A stretch of DNA of 64,000 nt from a virus. Below the pieces are notes generated by a model that worked only from the letters and a program-made list of their open reading frames with translations, ran no database searches and was not told where the DNA came from. Position numbers and translations under genes: made by a program. Shown here piece after piece: positions 48,689 through 57,798 of the stretch. Location: positions 1 to 64,000 of the IMG/VR virus record IMGVR_UViG_3300042391_000634, one strand, 5' to 3'. Every line of letters begins with the position of its first letter. Position 1 is the stretch's first letter.

Positions 48689-50101
48689 ATGAAGCTTCAG
48701 GTAACAGAATCACAATTAAAACTTATTGAACAACAACAGTTAAATGAACTGAAGTGGTTGGGTGATATTAAATCACACATTCATAGATTAGACATACCTT
48801 TAACTCCGTCCTTTGTAAATTATATTTGGGGTAAACAAAGAGTCACAACGTTTCATATTGGAGATGTTAACGGTATAGATAAGGTGGGTGAAATGGTCGG
48901 AACAAGAAAATCATTATCCACATTTAGATTTATGGAAAAGTATATGTTGAAGGACATTAAAGGTATACAGACTGAAGGTGGAATTATATATCAAATAGAA
49001 GGAGATTTACAATTTGATGCTCCAACTGACATTATGAGTACGCCAGACGAATCGGGAAGAAGATGGATTACAATACACACATTACCAATTGAATTTGTTG
49101 AAAAATTTTATGGTGAATTTAAAAAACACAATAAGTTTAATTATATAAACGAACCAAAAGATTTAATTAGTTATTATAGGTGGATTGATGGATTTATTAG
49201 GGACCACGCAAAAGAAATTCGAGAACATTTTACCGACATCAAGAAAAATAGAGGAGATAGAGAAAGTACGTGGAACGAGACAGTTGTAAATAATATCCAA
49301 ATTAAAGATATTCTTTGGAGAGAATCAATTGTTGCATTTTTAGAAACATGGGAGACTACAGAACAAAAAATAAAAGTAATACAAGAGATTGGAACCAAAT
49401 TAAGTTCAATTGCCACCGGAGATGTTTATTTATCTGATGGTAAAGGAACGTTTGGTTTTAGAGATATTAACCCCATAAAATGGGTTGAACGAAGGGGAGG
49501 GTTAACCGATTTTAAAAAATACGTTAAAAAATTCCACGTAGATAGGGAACCAAGAACTATACATATTAACGAAGATAAACCAAACCCAAACAATCCACCA
49601 TTTGAGAAACGAATTGAGGGGGGTATTTTAAGTACACCCGATAAACCTGTTGATAATACTGCTTGTGTTATTTTTGGTGGAGTTAGTTATGCGACACCTA
49701 AATGGATGTTAAGTCAAATGCCACAAGAACTAAAAGATAAAAAAACAATTTTAGTATTACCATATACAAGTGATATAACACAAGCAAAAAGAATATTGGG
49801 TAAAACGTCCATAAAATCTGTTTTAGGTTTTAGTCAAGGTGGACTTAAAGCGTGGCCAGCAAGTGGTGAATATGAGTTTGTTGGGTTAATTGATCCAACA
49901 ACAAAAGAAGATTCACTTAGATACCACATTAATGATAAAAGGGTTCATATGATTTATAACCCGTCTGGTTGGGGATTTCCTGAAGTTGTTAAATGTCAGA
50001 AAAAAGCGGCAAAAATAATGTTAGGTAATGCAATATTACTTAATATAGGACATAGTGAAATGCCGGCTGAATTCTTTAAAAGATTTGGAAATTACCTTTA
50101 A
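48689..50101 (+). CDS. Leader-bearing two-domain protein with alpha/beta hydrolase end
   Basis: 470 aa. Leader MKLQVTESQLKLIEQQQLNE. Domain 1 (~25-280) contains GTRKSLSTFRFMEKYM and STPDESGRRWITIHTL, resembling a recurrent phage domain of possible ADP-ribosyltransferase type. A linker at ~294 reads IHINEDKPN (I-N-E). Domain 2 (~310-470) is a hydrolase: GFSQGG nucleophile elbow (~380), GLIDPT acid, NIGHSEMP histidine near the end. If the linker is cut, an esterase-like enzyme would be released. Confidence 0.65.
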   Translation: MKLQVTESQLKLIEQQQLNELKWLGDIKSHIHRLDIPLTPSFVNYIWGKQRVTTFHIGDVNGIDKVGEMVGTRKSLSTFRFMEKYMLKDIKGIQTEGGIIYQIEGDLQFDAPTDIMSTPDESGRRWITIHTLPIEFVEKFYGEFKKHNKFNYINEPKDLISYYRWIDGFIRDHAKEIREHFTDIKKNRGDRESTWNETVVNNIQIKDILWRESIVAFLETWETTEQKIKVIQEIGTKLSSIATGDVYLSDGKGTFGFRDINPIKWVERRGGLTDFKKYVKKFHVDREPRTIHINEDKPNPNNPPFEKRIEGGILSTPDKPVDNTACVIFGGVSYATPKWMLSQMPQELKDKKTILVLPYTSDITQAKRILGKTSIKSVLGFSQGGLKAWPASGEYEFVGLIDPTTKEDSLRYHINDKRVHMIYNPSGWGFPEVVKCQKKAAKIMLGNAILLNIGHSEMPAEFFKRFGNYL

Positions 50102-50643
50102 CTAAGAGAACTTAATGCTCTTGATAATAAACTCTTAACTTTTTTTGCGTAATTGTTTGTTCCACAAGATGGTGGTATACAATAGATACGATTTAACTTG
50201 GCAACGTATTGGTCTTTAGACAAATTAGATAACTTATTGTAATCTTGCCACATTTTATAGTCTTTTACCGAATCTTGCCAATTATCGAAACTAGCATGAC
50301 CCCTATTCGGACCTTTAGATAATGTCTGTCTTTGTCTTGGATGTTTCATCCCAAACAGGTTGTTATTATCTAAAAATATACCACTTTTAAAATATCCAGT
50401 TTCCAACATAGATTGAGCCATTGCAACATCTGGATACATAACTCCTTGATTTTTAAGTTCTTGTCCTAAGTTTTTCTCAGAAAATGGTAAAGGACCTTCT
50501 TCGGTTTTCTTCTGTTTCTTTTGTTCAGGAGAGGTTAGTTCCTTATATTTATCATAAACATACTTACCAATTTGAATTGGATTAACGATTTGTTCATTAA
50601 TCATCTTTTCAAGGTCTTTTTGTTTAATTTTAATAATTTTCAT
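50098..50643 (-). CDS. Leader-bearing glucosaminidase (virion-type lysin)
   Basis: 181 aa. Leader MKIIKIKQKDLEKMINEQIV (I-N-E). The domain from ~60 is FlgJ/LytG-type endo-beta-N-acetylglucosaminidase: MYPDVAMAQSMLETGYFKSG (catalytic Glu), NNLFGMKHPR, FDNWQDSVKDY. It would cut peptidoglycan glycan strands, either at entry from the virion or at release. The leader favours a virion enzyme. Ends 4 bases into the convergent hydrolase gene. Confidence 0.85.
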   Translation of the reverse strand: MKIIKIKQKDLEKMINEQIVNPIQIGKYVYDKYKELTSPEQKKQKKTEEGPLPFSEKNLGQELKNQGVMYPDVAMAQSMLETGYFKSGIFLDNNNLFGMKHPRQRQTLSKGPNRGHASFDNWQDSVKDYKMWQDYNKLSNLSKDQYVAKLNRIYCIPPSCGTNNYAKKVKSLLSRALSSLS

Positions 50644-50649
50644 CTATTT

Positions 50650-50660
50650 TATAAATATTC
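50650..50660 (-). promoter_or_regulatory. Late-type motif GAATATTTATA (minus strand)
   Basis: 6 bases before ATG 50643 on the minus strand. Confidence 0.55.
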
Positions 50661-50671
50661 ACAAAATGTTC

Positions 50672-50681
50672 GATATTTATA
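50672..50681 (+). promoter_or_regulatory. Late-type motif GATATTTATA
   Basis: 16 bases before ATG 50698; the spacer TATAAAAACACAAAAA is shared with 55635-55647. Confidence 0.6.
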
Positions 50682-50697
50682 TAAAAACACAAAAACA

Positions 50698-50895
50698 ATG
50701 GAAGAGAAAACATTTATTGCAATTACCTTACCTGGAGAAAGTACCCCAGCTATTGGAACTGAACACATTACAAATAGAGAAGATGCAATTGCTTGGTTGG
50801 AAACACACCAAGAATTCATTCCTAACGCCGAAGGTTCAGAACTTGAAGCAAGTAGCAAGTATATTCTTTTAGAGAGACACGCACCAACGGCTTAA
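50698..50895 (+). CDS. 65-aa small protein
   Basis: Starts MEEKTFIAITLPGESTPAIG; a small beta-alpha-beta protein (REDAIAWLETHQEFIP). No leader. ATG 50698 was chosen because of the upstream late-type motif and spacer. Function unknown. Confidence 0.65.
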   Translation: MEEKTFIAITLPGESTPAIGTEHITNREDAIAWLETHQEFIPNAEGSELEASSKYILLERHAPTA

Positions 50896-50926
50896 TTTAG
50901 ATAATATATTAAAAAATTATAATAAG

Positions 50927-50950
50927 AACCCTCTCCTGAGGGTTTTTTTT
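50927..50950 (+). terminator. Rho-independent terminator
   Basis: AACCCTC-TCCT-GAGGGTT followed by T6. Confidence 0.85.
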
Positions 50951-50961
50951 GTAAAAATATT

Positions 50962-50992
50962 TTTGAAATATTCTAAAATATACATATCTTTG
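50962..50992 (+). promoter_or_regulatory. Bacteroidota-type promoter
   Basis: TTTG (50962-50965), 19 bases containing AAATATTC, TATCTTTG (50985-50992), 20 bases before ATG 51013. Confidence 0.75.
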
Positions 50993-51012
50993 TTCTATCA
51001 AATTAAAAATAT

Positions 51013-52530
51013 ATGAAAAAGTTTTGTCTTGGTTTTATTTTATTAATTATAATTTCTTGTAATAAACAAGTTGATTATAGTAAAGATATAAATGAATTAA
51101 AATCACAAATTTCTTTATTACAAGGACAAATTGGTGGGTTACGTAAAACTACCGATTCATTAACGAATGAGTTAAAGGGGATTAATTCCCAAGTAAGTGA
51201 AGTATCTCGTAAAGTTGATTCTATATTAAATAGAATAACAGTCATTAATACACAGTTAATTGATTTGAATAGTCAATTAACAAAAAATAGTGCAGACATT
51301 GATGGTCTCCTAAAAAAAATTGAGGATTTACAGATTGAGTTAGTTAACTTAACTAAACTAATCCAAGATTTAAAATATCAACAAGTTGCAACTTCTGGTT
51401 ATGAAATTATTTCAGTTGACCCAAGATTAAAATCAAACGGAAAGGGAGTAATAAACGTACCCGTTGTTATTGTGAATTATCTACCTACGTCTGACGGTAC
51501 TTATCTTGATAGATGGAAAACTTACGACTCAAGAGTAGTAAAACAACAAAAAGATATATTAACACTTAAAAGAGCAAATGAAAAAATATTAAGTGAAAAA
51601 ATAATTGAAAAATTAAGTATTGAAGAGGGTTCAAGATTTAGAGATTATGGTAAAAATATAACAAGACCTTACGTTAATATAAATGTTGTGGCATATATAA
51701 ATGTTTATGATATAAAATTAATAAAGATTGGAACTAAAATTATTGATACCACAACTAACGACAGTGATGACGGTATAGATAATCCTGTAACAATAGATAG
51801 ACATTTTATAGATTTTAATGATTTATTTAATAGAGTAGACATTAAAAATTACGTAAATAATATGGGAGTAAAAGAGGTATGGTTTACATCATTTACAAAG
51901 GAGGTTGGTTCAAATAGTTATAATGTTTTTGAGTCAAGTATGTCTCCATCTATAAATTCTACAAACACTGCGAATATTTCAAATGGAGGTGGAGATTTAA
52001 AAGATTTACCAAGATTCAATAGTACATATATCGTATATGGTTTTAATGGATGGAGAGGAGTCGATACTGACTTACATAATAGAGGACATCAAATAGAAAG
52101 ACAATTAGAATATGTTGATTTTGAAAAATTTTATTATGGTAATTTTGCTAAGGATAGAAACACTATTGGTGGGTATACACATACTCCGGTAAACACAACA
52201 AAGCAATATGATTATAATAACACATCAGTTGTCTCTTCTGATATTACAACGTGGAAACCTTCAAGAGGAATTGGTATACCAACAAATAACTTATCTTGGT
52301 TAAATATTACTTATACTTTTAGTAATCAAATGATTGCACCAAATTCATTTGCAATTGGTAATGATGATTGGAATAAAAATGCTGAAGTTAAGTGGCATAT
52401 CTATTGGTGGCAATCACTTGCGGGATATAATAATAATATTGAGGATAATGGTAAAAAAGTTACAAATTGGTGGGATATAATTTATAATTGGGATGACGCG
52501 ATTAGAAATAAAACAAAACTAGTTTACTAA
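51013..52530 (+). CDS. Coiled-coil lipoprotein with a large C-terminal domain
   Basis: 505 aa. Lipoprotein signal MKKFCLGFILLIIISC, then a long coiled coil (~25-125, heptads rich in L, I, S and N). The C-terminal ~370 residues form a Tyr/Asn-rich globular domain with YGFNGWRGVDTDLHNRGHQI and WHIYWWQSLAGYNNNI. Probably attached to a membrane and projecting outward. Role not known; superinfection exclusion is one option. Confidence 0.75.
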   Translation: MKKFCLGFILLIIISCNKQVDYSKDINELKSQISLLQGQIGGLRKTTDSLTNELKGINSQVSEVSRKVDSILNRITVINTQLIDLNSQLTKNSADIDGLLKKIEDLQIELVNLTKLIQDLKYQQVATSGYEIISVDPRLKSNGKGVINVPVVIVNYLPTSDGTYLDRWKTYDSRVVKQQKDILTLKRANEKILSEKIIEKLSIEEGSRFRDYGKNITRPYVNINVVAYINVYDIKLIKIGTKIIDTTTNDSDDGIDNPVTIDRHFIDFNDLFNRVDIKNYVNNMGVKEVWFTSFTKEVGSNSYNVFESSMSPSINSTNTANISNGGGDLKDLPRFNSTYIVYGFNGWRGVDTDLHNRGHQIERQLEYVDFEKFYYGNFAKDRNTIGGYTHTPVNTTKQYDYNNTSVVSSDITTWKPSRGIGIPTNNLSWLNITYTFSNQMIAPNSFAIGNDDWNKNAEVKWHIYWWQSLAGYNNNIEDNGKKVTNWWDIIYNWDDAIRNKTKLVY

Positions 52531-53328
52531 AAAAGTTAAATAATCCTCTAATCCTTTTTCTAAATTGAATTCAGGTTCCCAACCAATCATCCAATTGTCA
52601 GAATTACTTTTAGTATGAAATTGATATCCTTTTGGTATATCTTTTTCATTATGGTAGGTGTAATTAATTTTTAAAATATCTAAAACATCTTCAAAGGTTC
52701 TATCCTCACCACTACCCACTTCATACCATTCACCCATGTTTTTTTCAAAGTTTTCCATAGCATATAAGTTTGCACTTACAACATCTTTAACATAAACAAA
52801 ATCCCTTTGTGGTTTATTGGGGAATAACTTGATTTCCTGACCTTCTTTTTGTTTTTCCAACATTTGATATGCAACTGATGCCATCTTCCCTTTTTGGTCC
52901 TCTAATGGACCGTAAACGTTAAAATAACGTAAACCAATACCACCACATTTAACAACGTATTGTTCCGCAACATATTTGCTCCACCCATAAAGATTAGATG
53001 GATATTCTTCATTTGTCCCAAAGTTAGCCGCCGATGAGGAGTAAATAAACTTTTTACCTAACAATTGACACCACTCAGCAACTCTACGAGTAAATTCAAA
53101 GTTCCTTGTCATCATATAATTTACATCGGTTTCCAAAGTGTCTGAACAAGCGCCAACGTGAAACACCACCTCTGGATTGAATTTATTTAATTTATAATAT
53201 ATTTCATTATACCAATCCTCAATATCAAAAATATCTTCGTTTATTTCTAATATATCGTGTTTATCTTTTAACTCATTTAAAAGATTTTTTCCAATAAAAC
53301 CATTTGTCCCTGTTATTAAAATTCTCAT
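52519..53328 (-). CDS. HldD-like nucleotide-sugar epimerase (NDP-heptose type)
   Basis: 269 aa. Extended SDR fold: ILITGTNGFIGKNLLNEL (NAD-binding GxxGxxG), SSSAANFG, YGWSKYVAEQYV (catalytic YxxxK), GLRYFNVYGP and DFVYVKDVV. The 'GACSDT' segment and the order of motifs match ADP-glyceromanno-heptose 6-epimerase. Last gene of the operon with both halves of a HldE-type enzyme. Ends 12 bases into the convergent lipoprotein gene. Confidence 0.85.
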   Translation of the reverse strand: MRILITGTNGFIGKNLLNELKDKHDILEINEDIFDIEDWYNEIYYKLNKFNPEVVFHVGACSDTLETDVNYMMTRNFEFTRRVAEWCQLLGKKFIYSSSAANFGTNEEYPSNLYGWSKYVAEQYVVKCGGIGLRYFNVYGPLEDQKGKMASVAYQMLEKQKEGQEIKLFPNKPQRDFVYVKDVVSANLYAMENFEKNMGEWYEVGSGEDRTFEDVLDILKINYTYHNEKDIPKGYQFHTKSNSDNWMIGWEPEFNLEKGLEDYLTFLVN

Positions 53329-53330
53329 AA

Positions 53331-54095
53331 CTATTTTTTTTGTCTCGTTATTGGTACACTCACCCCTCTTTTTTGAACAACAATAGATGACATTTCATTT
53401 GCGTATATTATTGATTCCTCAATGTTTTTTGTTTCCAAATATTTTACAGTAAATGATGCGGTAAAAGTATCGCCAGCACCACTAACATCAATTGTTTCAC
53501 GAGGATCGGGTGACGGATATATGGTATCCATATACTTTGCACCTTTTGAACCTAACGTTACAATTAATTTGTTTGGATATTGTTTCTTAATATCATCACT
53601 AAAATTACTATACTCGTGTTCGTTTAATTTTATAAAATTAAAACTGGCCACAAGGTTAGGTGAAATTTGTTTCTTTGTATCCATAACAATAAAACGAGAA
53701 TGATATGCGACTTCTAATAATATTTTTTCATTCAAATATCCCTTATTGTAATCACTTACAATAATTGCATCAGATTCTTTTATTCCATCAATTACACTAT
53801 CGGTCAATTCCAAAGGTGTAATTGTTTCCTCACCCTCGTCAACCCTAATAAACATATGGTTAGATTTATCATCCACATATCTTGTTTTTTTAATTGGTTG
53901 AAATTGATGTAAATGTTTAATTGTCACATCTTGGTCTAGTGACTTCAAATTTTCAACTACGTTTCCCGCCATTCCAAAATTTCTTTCTATATATAACGGA
54001 TTAAAAACTGGCACAGGAGCCTCAGGACTTAATCTCTTTGTTTCACCATATACAAATATATCCGTACAAAACTCACCTATTACTGTTATTTTCAT
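53331..54095 (-). CDS. HldE kinase-half (PfkB family heptose kinase-like)
   Basis: 254 aa. PfkB/ribokinase fold: GEFCTDIFVYGETKRLSPEA and PVPVFNP are characteristic of D-glycero-beta-D-manno-heptose-7-phosphate kinase. GGNxAN-equivalent is FGMAGNVVENL; the catalytic anion hole and base are in VSGAGDTFTASF. In E. coli this domain is fused to the nucleotidyltransferase; here they are separate overlapping genes. Confidence 0.85.
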   Translation of the reverse strand: MKITVIGEFCTDIFVYGETKRLSPEAPVPVFNPLYIERNFGMAGNVVENLKSLDQDVTIKHLHQFQPIKKTRYVDDKSNHMFIRVDEGEETITPLELTDSVIDGIKESDAIIVSDYNKGYLNEKILLEVAYHSRFIVMDTKKQISPNLVASFNFIKLNEHEYSNFSDDIKKQYPNKLIVTLGSKGAKYMDTIYPSPDPRETIDVSGAGDTFTASFTVKYLETKNIEESIIYANEMSSIVVQKRGVSVPITRQKK

Positions 54096-54471
54096 GTTTT
54101 AAAATCTTTGTTGTTGATTTATTTTCTATCTTATCAAAAAATGATATTCTATCCACTAATTCGTTACCTATAATTTCGTGGTATTTGTAATCATCACCAA
54201 TTACCATAATTTCAGTATCCCATTCCATAATACATTTTTCAAGTTCTTCATCGGTACCAAAACTGACAACACTATCAACATACTTTATTGATTTCATAAA
54301 ATCAATTCTATCTTGTAATGTGTTTACAGGTCTATTAGAACCTTTTTTTAGTTTAACCCTTTCATCGGTATCTAAACCAACTCTAACAACCCCCAGACTA
54401 CTGGCGTGTTCTAATAATTTAATGTGTCCAACGTGCATTACATCAAACGTTCCATTAACCCAAATTTTCAT
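54073..54471 (-). CDS. HldE nucleotidyltransferase-half
   Basis: 132 aa from ATG 54471, which overlaps the upstream TGA. Cytidylyltransferase-like fold: NGTFDVMHVGHIKLLEHA (HxGH) and later DRISFFDKIENKSTTKIL (the STT motif that binds the nucleotide). Would join a nucleotide to heptose-1-phosphate. Overlaps the kinase gene by 23 bases. Confidence 0.85.
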   Translation of the reverse strand: MKIWVNGTFDVMHVGHIKLLEHASSLGVVRVGLDTDERVKLKKGSNRPVNTLQDRIDFMKSIKYVDSVVSFGTDEELEKCIMEWDTEIMVIGDDYKYHEIIGNELVDRISFFDKIENKSTTKILKHENNSNR

Positions 54472-54854
54472 TTTTGTGAATCTCCTTTCCATACTCTATA
54501 TGAATCTGTATCTTTATGTTCTGTTGATACTTCAAATACCACCCCATCAGTTAGTGCCTCTAATTGATGTGGTTGACCCGGTCTTTGTCTAACAGTATCC
54601 CCAACTTTTAATTTTTGTTCAATTGTTTCTGCGGTTTCTGTATCTATCCATCTATAGATAAATTCACCATTATCTACATACCACGTCTCATCCTTAATCA
54701 TGTGGTAATGCATTGAAAATTTAGCACCTTGTTTAAACCTTAAAAGTTTACCACAATACATTTCATTATTTTCAATTATAATTTCATCACCCCAACCTTT
54801 TGGAACGCAACAACCTTCAGTTTCTAAAGCATTAATTACTATTGGTTTTTCCAT
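54468..54854 (-). CDS. Cupin sugar isomerase-like protein
   Basis: 128 aa. Single cupin: GWGDEIIIENNEMYCGKLLR, then KFSMHYHMIKDETWYVDNGE (metal His and Glu) and RPGQPHQLEAL (His). Resembles type II mannose-6-phosphate isomerase cupins. May supply or modify the sugar for the heptose pathway. Confidence 0.75.
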   Translation of the reverse strand: MEKPIVINALETEGCCVPKGWGDEIIIENNEMYCGKLLRFKQGAKFSMHYHMIKDETWYVDNGEFIYRWIDTETAETIEQKLKVGDTVRQRPGQPHQLEALTDGVVFEVSTEHKDTDSYRVWKGDSQK

Positions 54855-55590
54855 ATTTTTCTTTTATATCGTTATACATTTCTAAACACCACCACTCTAA
54901 AAATTTAGGATTTGGGTGACCGTCATTTATATCTTCATATAATGGATGAATTTTCATTAGGGTTCTCATGTCGCCTAATTTATTAAAAAAACACTTATCA
55001 TTTAATATTTTTAATTTAAATTCATCTGACAATAGATATATATCGTTGTGACCCGATACGTGTTGTTTATTTGGGTAGAACATATCTAATATAGAACCTA
55101 ACCCCTCAAACATAACATAATCAATATTTTTATTGTCAAGGTAATTCTTGGTTAAAATCATTGATTGGATTGTTCTTAAAATATTTTCTTTATAGTCAAA
55201 CCATAGTGAAATAAAAAAATCTTGGTTATCTCTAAAAAAATATAATTCGGGCGAATCGTTCTTCATTAATTCAAGTTGTTCTAATGATGGAACATTAAAT
55301 GACTTATATTTCATTTCAGACTCAACCCAAAATTCACGCCGACTCCATTCACTCCATTGTATCCCCAAACACACATTATTAGTGTCATTGGACTCACAAA
55401 ATTTAACCACGTTGTTCATTATAAGGTTATTTGATGACCCGTTAAACCCATAATTATAATGTTCACAATTAAGTAATTTTGATAGGTGATACCCCCATGA
55501 CCCCACTTCTCCTATTTTATGACCATTTGAATAAGAACAACCAAAGGTAACAAATCTATCATATTTCTTATTTGAATCAATTAATGACAT
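54832..55590 (-). CDS. SGNH-like hydrolase
   Basis: 252 aa. FVTFGCSYSNGHKIGEVGSW (Ser nucleophile in a GxSxxxG context) and YGFNGSSNNLIMNNV (Asn/Gly block), with DGHPNPKFLEWW near the end supplying a D..H pair. First gene of the heptose operon. Likely an acyl-ester hydrolase or a glycan-modifying enzyme. Confidence 0.65.
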   Translation of the reverse strand: MSLIDSNKKYDRFVTFGCSYSNGHKIGEVGSWGYHLSKLLNCEHYNYGFNGSSNNLIMNNVVKFCESNDTNNVCLGIQWSEWSRREFWVESEMKYKSFNVPSLEQLELMKNDSPELYFFRDNQDFFISLWFDYKENILRTIQSMILTKNYLDNKNIDYVMFEGLGSILDMFYPNKQHVSGHNDIYLLSDEFKLKILNDKCFFNKLGDMRTLMKIHPLYEDINDGHPNPKFLEWWCLEMYNDIKEKYGKTNSN

Positions 55591-55624
55591 ACATATAATA
55601 TAATCAATTTATTTCTAAATTACA

Positions 55625-55634
55625 AGTATTTATA
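55625..55634 (+). promoter_or_regulatory. Late-type motif AGTATTTATA
   Basis: 13 bases before ATG 55648 with the TATAAAAACACAAAA spacer type. Confidence 0.55.
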
Positions 55635-55647
55635 TAAAAACACAAAA

Positions 55648-55839
55648 ATGGGAAAGAAGTTTAAAATCACAGAAGACCAATTAAAAAGATTGGTAGAAAA
55701 TAAAGATAAGTTCCAAGAAGAACCAGTTGAATCAACAGAAGAAGAAACTATAGATTTACCTGAAGAGGAAGAAACCGAGGATAACCAAATCAACGAGGCG
55801 GTAGAAAAGATTAAATCACAATTCAAGAGATTTATGTAA
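55648..55839 (+). CDS. Leader-like acidic small protein
   Basis: 63 aa: MGKKFKITEDQLKRLVENKD, then a Glu-rich middle (TEEETIDLPEEEETED), then NQINEAVEKIKSQFKRFM. The ITExQL leader is followed by an I-N-E site and a basic helix, so it could be little more than two signals around an acidic core, as in small scaffold-like or internal peptides. Confidence 0.65.
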   Translation: MGKKFKITEDQLKRLVENKDKFQEEPVESTEEETIDLPEEEETEDNQINEAVEKIKSQFKRFM

Positions 55840-55857
55840 TCTCATAAAACTTATAGG

Positions 55858-55886
55858 AAAACCCTTCAGAAATGAGGGGTTTTTTA
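55858..55886 (+). terminator. Rho-independent terminator
   Basis: AAAACCC...GGGGTTTTTT hairpin with an 11-base loop. Confidence 0.65.
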
Positions 55887-55899
55887 TTAAAAATATAAG

Positions 55900-55909
55900 G
55901 ATATTTATA
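55900..55909 (+). promoter_or_regulatory. Late-type motif GATATTTATA
   Basis: Exact motif, 4 bases before ATG 55914. Confidence 0.6.
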
Positions 55910-55913
55910 TATA

Positions 55914-57779
55914 ATGAATTTTAACGCCCTATTAGAAGAATTACTACTTGAGTTAAGTGGAACGGAAATATACCAAAAGTATTATTCCAAAATACCATAT
56001 GAGACTTTTGTGGAGATAGTAATGGCCGACCCAAAGTCAAATATAGACGGTGTTGGTAATTTACAATCATTAGGAAAATACTCAAAACTACTTTTATCGT
56101 TTTATCAAAAGGGAACATTACAAATTGAGGATTTAGTTAAGGCCAAAGAATATCTTGGGTATGTCTATCAACATAGAATTTCTTTGGATATTAATAGTTT
56201 AAGGAGTTTGGCTGACTTATATAAAGTGGTTCAGAAATATATTATTGAGGATACGTTAGATTTTAAGGAAATTATAAATGCACTAACGATAGACGTTGAT
56301 TATAAGTTATTACACGAAGGTGAGGATTGGTCCTTCTACCAACCTTTAACAGAAAAGGGTGCATCTTATTTAGGTTTTGGAACTGAGTGGTGCACAACGT
56401 GGGGAAAACATTGTTTAAATAAAAAACATAGAGATAGAGATAATTATTTCCAAACACATCACAACAAAGGTCCTTTGTTTATTATTATGAACAAAATAAA
56501 CCCAATCGACAAATACCAATTTCATTTCGAATCAAATCAATATATGGATAAAATGGATAGGAGAATTAATCTATCTGAATTTTGGTTTGGTAAAGATGAG
56601 GTTAAGTTTTATTTTTTCCCTTCATTGGTAAGAGAAACATCAAAAGAAGAGGTTGAAAGTGAAGTAAAAAGAATATCAATATTACCCGACGAAGATGGAA
56701 TGGAAATCATAAAAAAATCTATTGGTGTTATTAATAATCCGTTGGTTAATGCGATATTAACTAACGATGAAGATGCGTTAGAAGATTTAATTGTAGATGA
56801 TAGTAGAGATGGTTCGGTTTATATTAATAACGGAAGACTTATTATACAGGTTGATAAATTATCAGGTGACGCTGAGGGGGTTGAAAAGTCAATTGACCAA
56901 TATAGATATGAAGGAAGTAATGGTTGGGAATTTGTTCATAGTGATATAGAAAACAAATATTATGAACAAGAAGATTACGTATTAGATATAGAAGGGATTT
57001 TTACAAATTACTACAATAACAATAAAAGTGAATTGAGTGAGGATTTAGGTGTTATATCATATGAACAATTTAAAGATGATTATTTTGATAATTACGTTAA
57101 TGATGAAAACCTAAAAGATTATTATGTCGATGATGTAACTGATTTATCTTACGGAAGTTACCAACAAGAAAATGATAAAGAGGCTGACGAAATTGAAAAA
57201 TACTTATCATTTGGTAGTAGGAGTGATGAACTTAATTTTTCCGTTGTATTCTTTGTTCGATTTTTAATTAAAAAAGGAATATCTCGTATTGATTACAATT
57301 CGGATAATGATAATGGACTTACATTACAAGATGTAACGGACATGTATATCAGTAATTACAGATTAACGGTAGAAATTGAAGAGCCTGTTTATAATTTTGA
57401 AATAACATACCCAAAATACGGAGATGGTAATTATATCACAAAACGCACAGATGAATATTTTAATAAATTAATTGGTGACCCTGAAAATAACAAAAATTGT
57501 ATTGAACTAAGAAAAAAATTAAATAACATTATTAATAAATTCTTTAATGGAGGATATGGAACAAATATGTTTGATAATAAACATGTTCGTGTTCAACTTA
57601 AATCACAAAATATTGATTGTAACACTGGTTCGATTAAAATAGATTATGAGAATAAAGATAATGAACAAAATTTTTATAACAAATCAGTTAAAATAGATAA
57701 TTTAGTTTCATATCTAACTAATTATCAATTAAATTTGAATGAATCTAAATTGAATTTAACCTCTTTGATTTCCAAGTAA
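55914..57779 (+). CDS. Large hypothetical phage protein with WCTT domain
   Basis: 621 aa. Starts MNFNALLEELLLELSG (several L-x-E sites). Residues ~135-220 contain GEDWSFYQPLTEKGASYLGF, TEWCTTW and QFHFESNQYMDKMDRRINL, a recurrent domain in large phages (usually 'xxWCTA...F..Y...GPLY'). The rest is acidic, Asp/Tyr/Asn-rich and without recognised domains. Possibly a virion protein. Confidence 0.6.
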   Translation: MNFNALLEELLLELSGTEIYQKYYSKIPYETFVEIVMADPKSNIDGVGNLQSLGKYSKLLLSFYQKGTLQIEDLVKAKEYLGYVYQHRISLDINSLRSLADLYKVVQKYIIEDTLDFKEIINALTIDVDYKLLHEGEDWSFYQPLTEKGASYLGFGTEWCTTWGKHCLNKKHRDRDNYFQTHHNKGPLFIIMNKINPIDKYQFHFESNQYMDKMDRRINLSEFWFGKDEVKFYFFPSLVRETSKEEVESEVKRISILPDEDGMEIIKKSIGVINNPLVNAILTNDEDALEDLIVDDSRDGSVYINNGRLIIQVDKLSGDAEGVEKSIDQYRYEGSNGWEFVHSDIENKYYEQEDYVLDIEGIFTNYYNNNKSELSEDLGVISYEQFKDDYFDNYVNDENLKDYYVDDVTDLSYGSYQQENDKEADEIEKYLSFGSRSDELNFSVVFFVRFLIKKGISRIDYNSDNDNGLTLQDVTDMYISNYRLTVEIEEPVYNFEITYPKYGDGNYITKRTDEYFNKLIGDPENNKNCIELRKKLNNIINKFFNGGYGTNMFDNKHVRVQLKSQNIDCNTGSIKIDYENKDNEQNFYNKSVKIDNLVSYLTNYQLNLNESKLNLTSLISK

Positions 57780-57798
57780 TTTTTCATATATTACGATA

